From: Candidatus Proelusimicrobium volucris
GTDB lineage: Bacteria > Elusimicrobiota > Elusimicrobia > Elusimicrobiales > Elusimicrobiaceae
NCBI GenBank assembly: GCA_944324665.1
Contig: CALUXD010000002.1
Location: 416,694-480,693, forward strand
Direction: 5' to 3'
Length of the DNA stretch: 64,000 nt
The notes beneath the pieces were generated by a model. It was given only the letters and a program-made list of their open reading frames with translations, searched no databases and was not told the DNA's origin. Made by a program: the position numbers and the translations under genes. Shown here piece after piece: positions 40,630 through 48,971 of the stretch; within the stretch, counting starts at the first letter, position 1; every line of letters starts with the position of its first letter.

Positions 40630-41994
40630 TTACTTTAAAAAGATTTTAAGGAACTTTAACGCATGTTTTGAATAAGGCTGATATCTTAAAGCGATATCTA
40701 TCAGGGTGCTCTTGTGCAAAATGCTTTTTTTGCGGGAAAATGTTTCAAAACCGAATTTTCCGTGATAGCACCCCATACCGCTTTCCCCCACTCCGCCAAA
40801 GGGCAGATAAGGCGTGGCGAGATGTAAAATAACGTCGTTTACGCAGCCGCCGCCGTAGCGGCAATGTTCGGTTATGTTTTTTATATTGGCTTTGTTTTTG
40901 GAAAATATATAAAGCGCCAAAGGGTGAGGTTTATCCTCAATACTCTGTATAACTTCATTTAAATTCTTATAAGACAAAATAGGCAAAATAGGGCCGAAAA
41001 TTTCCTCTCTCATAACGGCGTCGCTCCAGGAAACATCCGTCATCAAAGTAGGTTCTATTTTTAAGGAATTTTCGTCACTTTTCCCCCCAAGTATAACTTT
41101 ACGCCAGTCGATCAAAGACAATATGCGTTTAAAATGCTTGTCATTAACTATTTTGCCGTAATCGGGATTGAGAAGCGGCTCTTTGCCAAATTGTTTTTCC
41201 GTTTCCGCTTTCAGGGCCGCGGTTAAAGCGGGCAGAATACTTTCTTGGCACAATATATAATCGGGCGCGACGCACGTTTGCCCGCAGTTCAGGAATTTGC
41301 CGAAAACAATCCTCCTGGCCGATAGCTTTATATCTGCACTTTCGTCTACGATACATGGGCTTTTGCCGCCAAGCTCTAAAGATACAGGCGTTAGATTTTC
41401 GGCCGCGCGGCGCAAAACTTCTTTGCCTACGGCACTGCTGCCGGTAAAGAATATATAGTCGAATTTTTCAGAAAGCAGATTTTTGTTTTCTTCCCTTCCG
41501 CCCGTAATTACGCTGACATATTCCTGTGCGAATATTTCGCCCAACATATTTTTAATTAAACTGCTTGTATTTGGGGAATACGCGCTCGGTTTTAAAACGA
41601 CGGTATTGCCCGCGGCAAGAGCTTCTATTAAAGGCTCTACGGAAAGCAAAAAAGGATAGTTCCACGGGCTTAGTATCAGCACATTGCCCATTGGAACGGT
41701 TTTTATAACACTCTTAGAATAAAAATTGGAAAGCGGCGTAGGGACGGTTTTATCTTTGGAAAGTTTTTTCAAATTCTTTAGGAAGTAATCTATTTCCCCC
41801 AAACACAAGGATATTTCGCACATATACGATTCTGTTTCGCTTTTGCCCAAATCTTTATAAAGTGCGGAGCAAATGCGACTTTCATAGTTTTTTATGGCGG
41901 ACTTCAATTTTCTCAAAGAGTCAAGCCTAAAAGCCGGCGGCAAGGTCGCGCCGCGTTTAAAGAACTCCCGCTGTTTTTGCAATATTTCTTTCAT
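40630..41994 (-). CDS. Aldehyde dehydrogenase (class 3-like)
   Basis: A 454-residue NAD(P)-dependent aldehyde dehydrogenase. The catalytic Cys is in FLNCGQTCVAPDYI and the general base Glu in VSLELGGKSPCIV; the cofactor loop is FFTGSSAVGKEVLRRA, with NYPFLLSVEPLIEALAAGN upstream. The lack of an N-terminal domain extension and the C-terminal hydrophobic-basic tail (LIDIALRYQPYSKHALKF) resemble class 3 and fatty aldehyde dehydrogenases, which associate with membranes. The start is set at 41994 because GGGGTAGGA lies before this ATG; an upstream ATG at 42027 lacks one. The substrate may be a long-chain or aromatic aldehyde. Confidence 0.93.
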   Translation of the reverse strand: MKEILQKQREFFKRGATLPPAFRLDSLRKLKSAIKNYESRICSALYKDLGKSETESYMCEISLCLGEIDYFLKNLKKLSKDKTVPTPLSNFYSKSVIKTVPMGNVLILSPWNYPFLLSVEPLIEALAAGNTVVLKPSAYSPNTSSLIKNMLGEIFAQEYVSVITGGREENKNLLSEKFDYIFFTGSSAVGKEVLRRAAENLTPVSLELGGKSPCIVDESADIKLSARRIVFGKFLNCGQTCVAPDYILCQESILPALTAALKAETEKQFGKEPLLNPDYGKIVNDKHFKRILSLIDWRKVILGGKSDENSLKIEPTLMTDVSWSDAVMREEIFGPILPILSYKNLNEVIQSIEDKPHPLALYIFSKNKANIKNITEHCRYGGGCVNDVILHLATPYLPFGGVGESGMGCYHGKFGFETFSRKKSILHKSTLIDIALRYQPYSKHALKFLKIFLK

Positions 41995-42269
41995 TCCTAC
42001 CCCCATCAACAGGATTTTATTATTCAAATATATTATGACATAAAAATATCAAGTTACCGCACAAGCCCTTTTACGCACAAGTACCATATCTGATATTTTC
42101 AGAAAATTTATCAACTTATTTACTATCAGTTGTCTTTATTCTACTTAGGCAGGGAATATATTTTTCCGCAGGGCGCACACTCTCTTTTATTTTCCGAAGA
42201 AAGATTATTCTCCACATCTCTGAGTTTTTATCCGTCAAATGTTTCAAAACACCTTTTTATTAAGGAGAA
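41995..42269. other. Intergenic stretch without recognised feature
   Basis: About 275 bases upstream of the aldehyde dehydrogenase and downstream of tRNA-Val, AT-rich. I see no RNA gene, repeat or credible reading frame; a short open frame that runs into the tRNA is a shadow. Confidence 0.5.
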
Positions 42270-42301
42270 TAAAAAAGGCACCTCTTACGGGGTGCCTATA
42301 A
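42270..42301 (-). terminator. Intrinsic terminator of tRNA-Val
   Basis: The arms AGGCACC and GGTGCCT are followed on the - strand by a T-run directly after the tRNA 3' end. Confidence 0.88.
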
Positions 42302-42304
42302 AAA

Positions 42305-42381
42305 TGGTGGGCCGAATAGGACTCGAACCTACAACCTTCCGCGTGTAAGGCGGACGCTCTAACCAGTTGAGCTATCAGCCC
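42305..42381 (-). tRNA. tRNA-Val (anticodon TAC)
   Basis: Read on the - strand: acceptor GGGCTGA with TCGGCCC, D stem GCTC/GAGC, anticodon stem TCCGC/GCGGA with loop CTTACAC (anticodon TAC), T stem GTAGG/CCTAT with TTCGAGT loop, discriminator A and an encoded CCA (42305-42307). Confidence 0.96.
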
Positions 42382-42410
42382 CTAAATGGGTTATTTTTTA
42401 CTTCATAAAT

Positions 42411-42439
42411 ATTCTATCAAAAAATTTATTCTTTGTCTA
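42411..42439 (-). promoter_or_regulatory. Promoter of tRNA-Val
   Basis: On the - strand TAGACA (42439-42434), 17 bases, then TGA-TAGAAT (hexamer 42416-42411) predict a start near 42404, some 20 bases before the tRNA. Confidence 0.6.
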
Positions 42440-42447
42440 TTATATTT

Positions 42448-43680
42448 CTATTTCGACTCGCAGGCAAAAGCAAGAAGCATTTCCAAAGCCTTTATAGACG
42501 CTTTGCCGATATTGCGCTCTCTCACAGCGGAAAATACAAAGCGTTCCGCTTTGCTCCCTTTTGGGCCGCTTACCGCAATCCAGACCGTCCCGACCGGTTT
42601 TTCTGCACTCCCCCCCGACGGCCCCGCTATACCCGTGGTGGCAACCCCCCACTCCGAACCCGTCAAAGCCCTAATGCCTTGCGCCATTTCCAGGGCGACG
42701 GCTTCGCTGACGGCGCCGTAACGCTCCAAACTCTCTCGTTTGACTCCTAATAGTTTCTCCTTAACGTCGTTGGAATACGCCGTAACGGAACCCAGATAAT
42801 ACTTTGAAGCTCCCGCGCGGGAAGTTATCATCGCCGAAATATTCCCCCCCGTACAGCTTTCAGCCGCCGAAAGCGTGCCTATCTGAGCTATTTTCTCCAA
42901 CAAATCGTCCAAGGCATTGCTGCCGCAGATAACGGAATATTTTAAGCCAGAAAGCTCTTGTTTTAATTTGTCGAAATACTTTTCCAGGTCATCAGGCTCT
43001 ACGCCTTTGCCCGTAAGCCTTAATCTTACATAAGCGGGCGATGGCAAGTATGCCAAGGAAAGGCCTGCGGGTAAATTATCTTCATAATCCGCCAAGCGGT
43101 TGGCCAAATCCGATTCCGCGATATCGTATACCCCAAGCATTTTATAGGATATTTCCCCGCAGTTAAATTTACCTTTTATCCGCGCAAGGATATCCCTTGA
43201 GATTAAATCTTCCAATTCGAAAGGGACTCCGGGCATTGAAACCAATACTTTGCCGTCTTTCTCAAACCACATCGCACAGGCAGTACCTTTTTTGTTTTCT
43301 ATCGCGGTGCAGCCTGCGGGTATATAGGCTTGCCCCATATTGCAGCCTTTAAGTTTTTCTTCTTTGCCCTTAAAATACCGCTTTACCCAGTTATAGACCT
43401 GTTCGTCATAGACTAACCCCACGCCGAAATATTCCGCCAAAGCGTTTTTTGTTATATCGTCTTTCGTCGGGCCGAGTCCGCCGCTAACCAAAATCAGATC
43501 GGCGGCTTCGAAACCTTCTTTTACGGCTTTTTTTATTTCTTCTTTATTATCTGCGACGGACAGCATTTTCGCCGTCGCTATCCCCAGCGAGGCCAATGCC
43601 CCCGCCATATAGCGGGAATTGGTATCCAAAATTTGGCCGAGCAATATTTCGTCGCCGATAGTTATTATGCAGGCTTTCAT
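42448..43680 (-). CDS. cinA: CinA family protein, nicotinamide-nucleotide amidohydrolase
   Basis: A 410-residue two-domain CinA protein: an N-terminal MoCF-like domain (residues 1 to about 170, with IITIGDEILLGQILDTNSRYM and LVSGGLGPTKDDIT) with COG1058 ADP-ribose pyrophosphatase-type activity in some species, a middle linker, and a C-terminal PncC domain (from about 250) that deamidates NMN, with TLSAAESCTGGNISAMITSRAGASKYYLG and the terminal ATTGIAGPSGGSAEKPVGTVW. Function is in NAD salvage and repair. The -10-like TAAAAT starts 12 bases before the ATG, so the mRNA is probably leaderless. An alpha/beta hydrolase gene is divergent 51 bases away. Confidence 0.95.
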   Translation of the reverse strand: MKACIITIGDEILLGQILDTNSRYMAGALASLGIATAKMLSVADNKEEIKKAVKEGFEAADLILVSGGLGPTKDDITKNALAEYFGVGLVYDEQVYNWVKRYFKGKEEKLKGCNMGQAYIPAGCTAIENKKGTACAMWFEKDGKVLVSMPGVPFELEDLISRDILARIKGKFNCGEISYKMLGVYDIAESDLANRLADYEDNLPAGLSLAYLPSPAYVRLRLTGKGVEPDDLEKYFDKLKQELSGLKYSVICGSNALDDLLEKIAQIGTLSAAESCTGGNISAMITSRAGASKYYLGSVTAYSNDVKEKLLGVKRESLERYGAVSEAVALEMAQGIRALTGSEWGVATTGIAGPSGGSAEKPVGTVWIAVSGPKGSKAERFVFSAVRERNIGKASIKALEMLLAFACESK

Positions 43681-43686
43681 AAGTTT

Positions 43687-43692
43687 ATTTTA
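43687..43692 (-). promoter_or_regulatory. -10 box of a probable leaderless cinA promoter
   Basis: TAAAAT on the - strand starts 12 bases before the cinA ATG. No Shine-Dalgarno is present. Confidence 0.5.
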
Positions 43693-43718
43693 CAATTTTA
43701 ATTTCTCTTTATATAACC

Positions 43719-43724
43719 TATAAT
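43719..43724 (+). promoter_or_regulatory. -10 box of a probable leaderless hydrolase promoter
   Basis: TATAAT starts 13 bases before the ATG at 43732, with no Shine-Dalgarno between. Confidence 0.55.
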
Positions 43725-43731
43725 ATTATCT

Positions 43732-44559
43732 ATGAAAAAATTTACTTTTTTAATAGCCGTCCTTTTGGTTGTTGCCCTTTTTATCAATCATTTTTCAGAC
43801 AGGGCGATATATCACCCGATAAAAGAAGTCGCTCCTCTGCCCGCGGATTTTGAGGAATTATGCTTTGACAATGCCGCCAATCAAAAATTATGTGCAGCCT
43901 ATAAACCCGCCCCGCAAGGCAGGCCGACAATTCTCCTGTTCCACGGCAACAGCGGCAATATAAGTTATTATAATACCTTTGCCAGGCTCTACTCGCATTA
44001 CGGTTACGGGGTTTTTATGTTCGATTATCAAGGTTTCGGCAAAAGCGAAGGGAAATTAAATCAGGCAAATTTCTTTGAGGACGCCCGCTCCGCTTTGGAT
44101 TTCCTTATAACAAAGGAGAATATTCCGCCAAACGATATTATCCTTTTCGCCCATTCTCTGGGCAACACCGCCCTTATAGAGGCCGCCCTCGCCTATAATG
44201 ACCTGCCCTTTAAAGCCGTCATTATGCAAAGCCCTTTTACCAATACGCCCGATATGGCGGCCTCTTTCTTTATGGGTGATCCATATAAGCACAATTCTTT
44301 TTACAGAAAGGTTTTATCGGCCGTATTTCGCCCGCTTTTGGCAAATAAGCTGTTTGACAATATCTCCAAAATAAGCGAACTTAAACACCCCGTATTTATG
44401 CTTTACAGCCGCCAGGATATGCTTATACCTTGGCAGATGTCGGACGCTTTATTCCAAAAGGCTCCGCAAGGAAGCATAAACTTTATATCGCCCTACGGCG
44501 GGCACAATGATTTCGAATGGGGTGTGGACGCAGTAAACGACTATATCAAATCGCTGTAA
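43732..44559 (+). CDS. Alpha/beta hydrolase, membrane-anchored (YfhR/Bem46-like)
   Basis: A 275-residue serine hydrolase with an N-terminal membrane anchor (about 3-20) and an alpha/beta-hydrolase fold. Motifs are ILLFHGNSGNISYY (oxyanion loop), FDYQGFGKSEG, the nucleophile elbow FAHSLGNTA with Ser142, a late Asp in LYSRQDMLIPW and His in YGGHNDFEW. The order and the HGNSGN motif match the YfhR/Bem46/ABHD13 branch, enzymes with largely unknown substrates. Its promoter lies in a 51-base region shared with cinA. A strong hairpin follows. Confidence 0.9.
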   Translation: MKKFTFLIAVLLVVALFINHFSDRAIYHPIKEVAPLPADFEELCFDNAANQKLCAAYKPAPQGRPTILLFHGNSGNISYYNTFARLYSHYGYGVFMFDYQGFGKSEGKLNQANFFEDARSALDFLITKENIPPNDIILFAHSLGNTALIEAALAYNDLPFKAVIMQSPFTNTPDMAASFFMGDPYKHNSFYRKVLSAVFRPLLANKLFDNISKISELKHPVFMLYSRQDMLIPWQMSDALFQKAPQGSINFISPYGGHNDFEWGVDAVNDYIKSL

Positions 44560-44584
44560 TAAACAATGTTTTATAAAAAACGAA

Positions 44585-44618
44585 CCGCCGTCCCGTTTTA
44601 TGCGGAACGGCGGATTTT
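44585..44618. terminator. Bidirectional intrinsic terminator
   Basis: The arms CCGCCGT.CCG and CGG.ACGGCGG with one internal mismatch, A-run before and T-run after. Confidence 0.9.
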
Positions 44619-44632
44619 TATTGGATAAAGCC

Positions 44633-45007
44633 CTATATATCGTATTGATTTTTGCCCGGAGTCGGCGGAAGAAGCCCAAATATGATGTTCATCGGGGCAA
44701 ATATGACGCTTACCATTATAAGCCACCCCGTTAAACCCGCGTCATGCAAACGGCGCACCGTAAGCGCGATTACGGGTATAAACACCCCCAAATTGATAAG
44801 CCCTATCACAATCCCGACCAATGTGGATAGTAACCCAAAAAAGCGGTCCCCGTCCATGGCCGCAAAATATAGGCCGAAAAATACCATGGCCAAAACAAAT
44901 ATCGTCAAAGCGTACCATAAATGGAAAAACCAAAATTCTTTCCTTGAAGCACGCCCGCTGAAAACGGCATATTTATGTCTTATGATATCCCAAAAATATT
45001 TTTTCAT
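44633..45007 (-). CDS. DUF805 family inner-membrane protein, copy 2
   Basis: A 124-residue membrane protein of the DUF805 family, longer than copy 1. The N-terminus (KKYFWDIIRHKYAVFSGRAS, RKEFWFF) carries the RxEFW signature, and TVRRLHDAGLTGWLIM is the counterpart of the conserved RRLRDAG motif in copy 1. About four hydrophobic helices. It starts 13 bases after the stop of a HAD phosphatase gene on the same strand, with GAGAGG before it. Function unknown. The gene order repeats that at 14629-15636. Confidence 0.9.
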   Translation of the reverse strand: MKKYFWDIIRHKYAVFSGRASRKEFWFFHLWYALTIFVLAMVFFGLYFAAMDGDRFFGLLSTLVGIVIGLINLGVFIPVIALTVRRLHDAGLTGWLIMVSVIFAPMNIIFGLLPPTPGKNQYDI

Positions 45008-45020
45008 TTAACTGTCCTCT

Positions 45021-45671
45021 CTATATTTTCTTTATCAAATCCAATATTTCGGCGGGCGTATCGGCAAAGATTGTAGCGCCCAGCTTTTCCAGCTCCGCCC
45101 GCTCCCTAAAACCCCACGTTACGCAGATGCAAGGCAAACCCGAATTAAGCGCCGTATTGTAATCGACTTCACTGTCGCCTATATATACGGCGTCCTCTTT
45201 GCTTGCACCCAGCTCCGCCAGCGCTTTTAATACTCCGTCTGGCGCAGGCTTTTTGCGGACGGAGGGGCCCTCCCCTATCGCCACGTCAAAGAGGCCTTTA
45301 AAATATATGTCGCACAACTTGCTTACCGCACTGTCAAATTTATTTGATACCACCGCCAAACGGTATCCCGCTTTCTTCAAATCGGAACATAATTTTATTA
45401 TGCCGGGATAAGGCGCCGTTTTTACGTACATATGCTCGGAATAATATTCTTTAAATATTTCAAGACATTTCCGTCTTTCGCTCTCGCTTAGGCCCTGTGG
45501 AGCGGTTTCTCTTATCAAAGCTTCCACCCCGTTGCCTAAAGCCTTTTTTATCTCGCTCTGCGTTCTTGCGGGATAACCGCAAACGCTCAAAGCGTAATTT
45601 ACCGAGGCCGCCAAATCCGACAAAGTATCCAAAATGGTGCCATCCATATCAAAAACCGTAGTTTTTCTCAT
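45021..45671 (-). CDS. gph: HAD-family phosphatase, phosphoglycolate phosphatase-like
   Basis: A 216-residue HAD hydrolase of the Gph/PgmB branch. Motif I is VFDMDGTILDTLSDLAASVNYAL with the canonical DxD; motif II AVVSNKFDSAVS, motif III Lys in KKPAPDGVLKALAELG and motif IV YIGDSEVDYNTALN. The alpha-helical cap between motifs I and II is of the C1 type. The likely role is hydrolysis of 2-phosphoglycolate formed during DNA repair, but close relatives act on other phosphates. It is divergent from the C_GCAxxG gene over 26 bases and followed by DUF805 copy 2. Confidence 0.9.
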   Translation of the reverse strand: MRKTTVFDMDGTILDTLSDLAASVNYALSVCGYPARTQSEIKKALGNGVEALIRETAPQGLSESERRKCLEIFKEYYSEHMYVKTAPYPGIIKLCSDLKKAGYRLAVVSNKFDSAVSKLCDIYFKGLFDVAIGEGPSVRKKPAPDGVLKALAELGASKEDAVYIGDSEVDYNTALNSGLPCICVTWGFRERAELEKLGATIFADTPAEILDLIKKI

Positions 45672-45685
45672 ATCCGCTTAAATTG

Positions 45686-45691
45686 TATAAT
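45686..45691 (+). promoter_or_regulatory. -10 box of a probable leaderless C_GCAxxG gene
   Basis: TATAAT starts 12 bases before ATG 45698, with no Shine-Dalgarno. The - strand ATTGTA/TACAAT of gph overlaps it (45682-45687), so the two promoters face each other. Confidence 0.55.
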
Positions 45692-45697
45692 ATTTTT

Positions 45698-46153
45698 ATG
45701 ACTGATAAATCCAAATATGCAAAAGAGCTGTTCTTAGACGGCTATGGCTGTGCTCAGGCGGTTTTGCTCGCTTTCCGCGAGGAGCTTAACATAAACAAAG
45801 AAACTGCCCAGCTTATAGCCTCTTCCTTCGGCGGCGGAATGGGCAGAATGAGAGAAGTCTGCGGCTGTGCCAGCGGTATGTTTATGGTCGCCGGTCTTAA
45901 ATGCGGGCCTTTAGACCACAAAAACCTTAAAGCCAAAGAGGAACATTACCGCCTGATACAGCTTTTGGCAGAAGATTTTAAAAAGGAAACGGGTTCTTTA
46001 ATCTGCCGAGAATTGTTGGGAATATCAAATAAAGCCCCCTCAGATCCGGCTCCTCAGCCCAGAACACCGCAATATTACAAAAAACGCCCGTGCGCCGATA
46101 TGGTGGCCTTGGCGGCGGAAATTCTGCAAAAAAGACTCTTTAAAGAAAACTAA
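45698..46153 (+). CDS. C_GCAxxG_C_C family redox-type protein
   Basis: A 151-residue soluble protein of the C_GCAxxG_C_C family, a cysteine-rich group found mostly in anaerobes and often associated with metal or redox proteins. Conserved cysteines are visible in FLDGYGCAQAVL, in the VCGCASGMF motif, in GLKCGP, and in LICRELLG and RPCADMV near the end. The start is set at 45698, because the upstream in-frame ATG at 45683 would overlap the -10 box. The ankyrin-repeat gene follows after 17 bases, so they are probably co-transcribed. Function unknown; iron-sulfur or redox roles have been guessed for the family. Confidence 0.86.
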   Translation: MTDKSKYAKELFLDGYGCAQAVLLAFREELNINKETAQLIASSFGGGMGRMREVCGCASGMFMVAGLKCGPLDHKNLKAKEEHYRLIQLLAEDFKKETGSLICRELLGISNKAPSDPAPQPRTPQYYKKRPCADMVALAAEILQKRLFKEN

Positions 46154-46170
46154 CCCAAAGAGGCAAACTT

Positions 46171-47178
46171 ATGAAAAAAAGCGTATTTTTTATACTTTTC
46201 CTTTTCTTCATTCTTATACTCTTGGCTTTGTTTAACTTAAAACCGGAAAATTATAATGAAAATATGCTCCTTCAAGCGCTTGAAAACGGCAATACGGCCA
46301 AAGCCGAAAAGCTGCTAAATAAAATAAACGATCCCGATATAACTGCCGTAGACGGAAGCACGCCCTTAATAATTGCCGCAAAAAAAGGCTATAACAACTT
46401 TATAGTAAAATTGATAAATAAAGGCGCTGATATAAACAAACGCAATTACGACGGCTATGACGCCGTAATGCAGGCCGTGCAAAGCAATAATATTTCAACT
46501 TTAAAACTCCTTCTTAAATACGGACCCAAATTCAAATCTATTTTGGAAGGCGGAGATACCGCCTTTACCCTAGCCGCAAAAAACAATAATGCGCCAGCCC
46601 TTAAATTATTGCTTAACGCCATACGCGATTACAGGGGCGCTTCCGAGTATATAATAAGCCTGCACCTGGGCAAAACCATACAGACGGCCGCGCAGAACGG
46701 GGATATAAATACAATAAACGTTATTCTTTCAAGTTTGGGCGATCATAAAATTTCTTTAATAGAAGCCTTTACCGCCATGAACATTGCCATGGATAACGGC
46801 AAGCCCGAAATCGCCAATCTTATCGCAAGTAATGAGGAAGACCTATATTTCCAGGATAAAAGAGCGGCTTCGGCGGTGTTGTTGGAATCTACCAAAAGAG
46901 GATATTTCCGCCTTATAACCGCGCTGATAAAAAATAAAGCCGACGTAAACTATCAAAACCCGCAGGGTATCACGCCGCTTATGGCTGCGGCTCAAGGCGG
47001 ATGGGATTACAGCGCAAAGATGTTGCTTGAAAACGGCGCGGATAAAAACCTAAAGTCCGAAGACGGCTTAACCGCCGCGGACTATGCCCGATCAAACGGG
47101 CACGAGGATTTAGCGAAAGATATAGAAAACTTCCGCCCAAATAACGGGCCTACATTAAATAGTCAAAATAAGGCTTAA
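46171..47178 (+). CDS. Ankyrin-repeat protein with N-terminal membrane anchor
   Basis: A 335-residue protein anchored by an N-terminal hydrophobic segment (about 5-22), then about seven ankyrin repeats. Clear ones are GSTPLIIAAKKGYNNFIVKLINKGADIN, GYDAVMQAVQSNNISTLKLLLKYG, DTAFTLAAKNNNAPALKLLLN and, near the end, GITPLMAAAQGGWDYSAKMLLENGADKN and DGLTAADYARSNGHEDLAKDI. Middle repeats are degenerate. The repeats would be periplasmic if the anchor is uncleaved. It follows the C_GCAxxG gene after 17 bases with AAAGAGG before the start. Ankyrin repeats bind other proteins; the partner is unknown. Confidence 0.9.
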   Translation: MKKSVFFILFLFFILILLALFNLKPENYNENMLLQALENGNTAKAEKLLNKINDPDITAVDGSTPLIIAAKKGYNNFIVKLINKGADINKRNYDGYDAVMQAVQSNNISTLKLLLKYGPKFKSILEGGDTAFTLAAKNNNAPALKLLLNAIRDYRGASEYIISLHLGKTIQTAAQNGDINTINVILSSLGDHKISLIEAFTAMNIAMDNGKPEIANLIASNEEDLYFQDKRAASAVLLESTKRGYFRLITALIKNKADVNYQNPQGITPLMAAAQGGWDYSAKMLLENGADKNLKSEDGLTAADYARSNGHEDLAKDIENFRPNNGPTLNSQNKA

Positions 47179-47189
47179 AAGCAAAACTT

Positions 47190-48845
47190 TTATCGTGAAG
47201 GAAGAGAATTCCTCTCAGAGGTTGCTTCCCGTATTTCCTTGGCCAAAGTATTCCGATAGACACCCTGAGGATAGTACCCGTTAAACTCTTTATACAAAGC
47301 CAGCGCCCGCTCTGCCAAAGCGGAGCCTTTAAGCAAACGTTTGTCTATTAAAGAAAGTATTTCCCCTTCTTCTTTGGAGTTATACCTGTTAAGCTGAAAA
47401 GAACCGTATTTGTTGCGGGTTTGCGTCAAAAAATCGACATTAAGAACTTTCTTAGAGTTTGAAGGCCGGCGTGTACCCGTTTTATAGAGGCCTTTTTTCT
47501 TCGATATTTCCCTGGATACGGCTTCGCCTTCGTTATAATATTCCGCCCTAAAAGGCTCATAAGAACCGTATTTGTAATAAATCACGCTTAAAGCTCCGCC
47601 TTTATTATCGGCTTGAGCAAGCAAAATATCTGTATCTCTAAAGATAATGCGCGTAACTTTTACGCTGTCGCCTTTGCGCTCGTTTTCGTATACTTCGGTG
47701 GCGTCAATCTCTTGATACAAAAATTTGCCGTCTTTGGCATAGTCGGTAGCGAGCTGCGCGCAAACACCGTCGCTTTTCTGCAAAGTATAACTTAAAAGAT
47801 TTTCTTCGTTTAAAGCGTCTACGGCTATAACAGTGCGGAAAGTTTCGAGGGCGGAGTTCCAGCTCTTGGGGAAATAATCGGCGGAATGTTCCTCGCCTCC
47901 TTTAAAGGAGTATATCCTCACCCCGTCCGATATGCCGCTTGAAACCTCTACAACACCATCTTCATTCTTCGTAAATCCGTAGGGTGTGGCTTTATAATCC
48001 GCATAAACGTCAAAACCTTTTCCGGCTCCGTTTGCCGCCTTTGACGCTTTGAGGATTTTCTTCTTGCGGCCGCCTCCGTCGTATATCGGCAGTAATATTT
48101 TATCGGAGCCGCCTTCAAAAAAGTTTTCGGTCCTTTTAATCTTGCAGTTTTCTATTTCAACGTTTCTGGCGCACAGGCTTTGCCAGCCTTGCCACCTGCT
48201 TCTTGATTTGCCAGCATTCAATACACAGTCAAGCAGATATATGGCGCCGTCGGCTTCGTCGCAGGTAATAGAGTCCGCCACCAAAGCCATAAGGGAATTT
48301 TCTTTTATAGAACTTTCCGACAAATCCCCACGCGCGTTCCAAAGGCCCTGTTTGTATTGGTCGGCCAAACCAAAAGCGTGGCCGAGTTCGTGCAGAACGG
48401 TTCTCTGTTCAAAAGGAACGGGCAATAATATATAACCTTTAGGAGAACAAGCAATACTGCCTTGCCCGCAGCGGCGTTCTATTTCCTCTTTGCTCAACAA
48501 TACAAAAGTAACGTCGGGGCTTTTATCGGCCCCCACAAGTATAAAATTGTCAAATTCCAAATAAGGCTTTAAATCTTCAAACTCGCTTTGGCGGGTTTGC
48601 GGGATAAAACGCCATATATCGCCCCAGTTCTTTAAGCAGTTTTCTATCATTGACAAATAGGCGGCCTTTTCCGAATCGGGAAGATTGTAATCCGCTTCAA
48701 AGCGTACGGCGTAATTCACTTCCCCTCGTTGAATAATTGCGGAATACAAAGTATCTTGCGAGGAGCGATCGTTGAGCGGGGCAAAGGGTGCGGCAAATGC
48801 CGTACTCCCTATGAACAGTAATATTAGAATATAAATGTATTTCAT
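47190..48845 (-). CDS. Secreted metzincin-like zinc metalloprotease
   Basis: A 551-residue protein with a signal peptide (hydrophobic 4-16, cleavage near AFA) followed by a metalloprotease domain. The zinc-binding motif HELGHAFGLADQ (about residues 153-164) has the extended HExxHxxGxxD form of metzincins, the last D being the aspzincin/metzincin third-ligand position. Residues in front (RTVLHELGHAFG) and a CGQGSIACSPKG cysteine pair support a folded secreted enzyme. The C-terminal 300 residues are beta-rich and not recognised, perhaps a substrate-binding part. GGGGCT precedes the start. It converges with the ankyrin gene without a terminator between. Confidence 0.84.
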   Translation of the reverse strand: MKYIYILILLFIGSTAFAAPFAPLNDRSSQDTLYSAIIQRGEVNYAVRFEADYNLPDSEKAAYLSMIENCLKNWGDIWRFIPQTRQSEFEDLKPYLEFDNFILVGADKSPDVTFVLLSKEEIERRCGQGSIACSPKGYILLPVPFEQRTVLHELGHAFGLADQYKQGLWNARGDLSESSIKENSLMALVADSITCDEADGAIYLLDCVLNAGKSRSRWQGWQSLCARNVEIENCKIKRTENFFEGGSDKILLPIYDGGGRKKKILKASKAANGAGKGFDVYADYKATPYGFTKNEDGVVEVSSGISDGVRIYSFKGGEEHSADYFPKSWNSALETFRTVIAVDALNEENLLSYTLQKSDGVCAQLATDYAKDGKFLYQEIDATEVYENERKGDSVKVTRIIFRDTDILLAQADNKGGALSVIYYKYGSYEPFRAEYYNEGEAVSREISKKKGLYKTGTRRPSNSKKVLNVDFLTQTRNKYGSFQLNRYNSKEEGEILSLIDKRLLKGSALAERALALYKEFNGYYPQGVYRNTLAKEIREATSERNSLPSR

Positions 48846-48910
48846 TATTCTTAGCCCCTGGAGATTAAGACGTATTAAATATATTTTATCAACCGCACAG
48901 AGATATTAAA

Positions 48911-48949
48911 AGAGCAAAAAGTCCCGTTTTTAAATAGGACTTTTTGCTC
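48911..48949. terminator. Intrinsic terminator with 13-bp perfect stem
   Basis: GAGCAAAAAGTCC (48912-48924) pairs with GGACTTTTTGCTC (48937-48949), followed by a T-run on the - strand. It ends the transporter gene at 48972. Confidence 0.9.
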
Positions 48950-48971
48950 ATAACTAAATAACTTTAAACTT

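Noticed and set aside
42130-42348. A 72-codon open frame ending in GRIGLEPTTFRV
   Set aside because: Its end is the antisense translation of tRNA-Val, a well-known spurious product; the rest has no family resemblance or ribosome-binding site.
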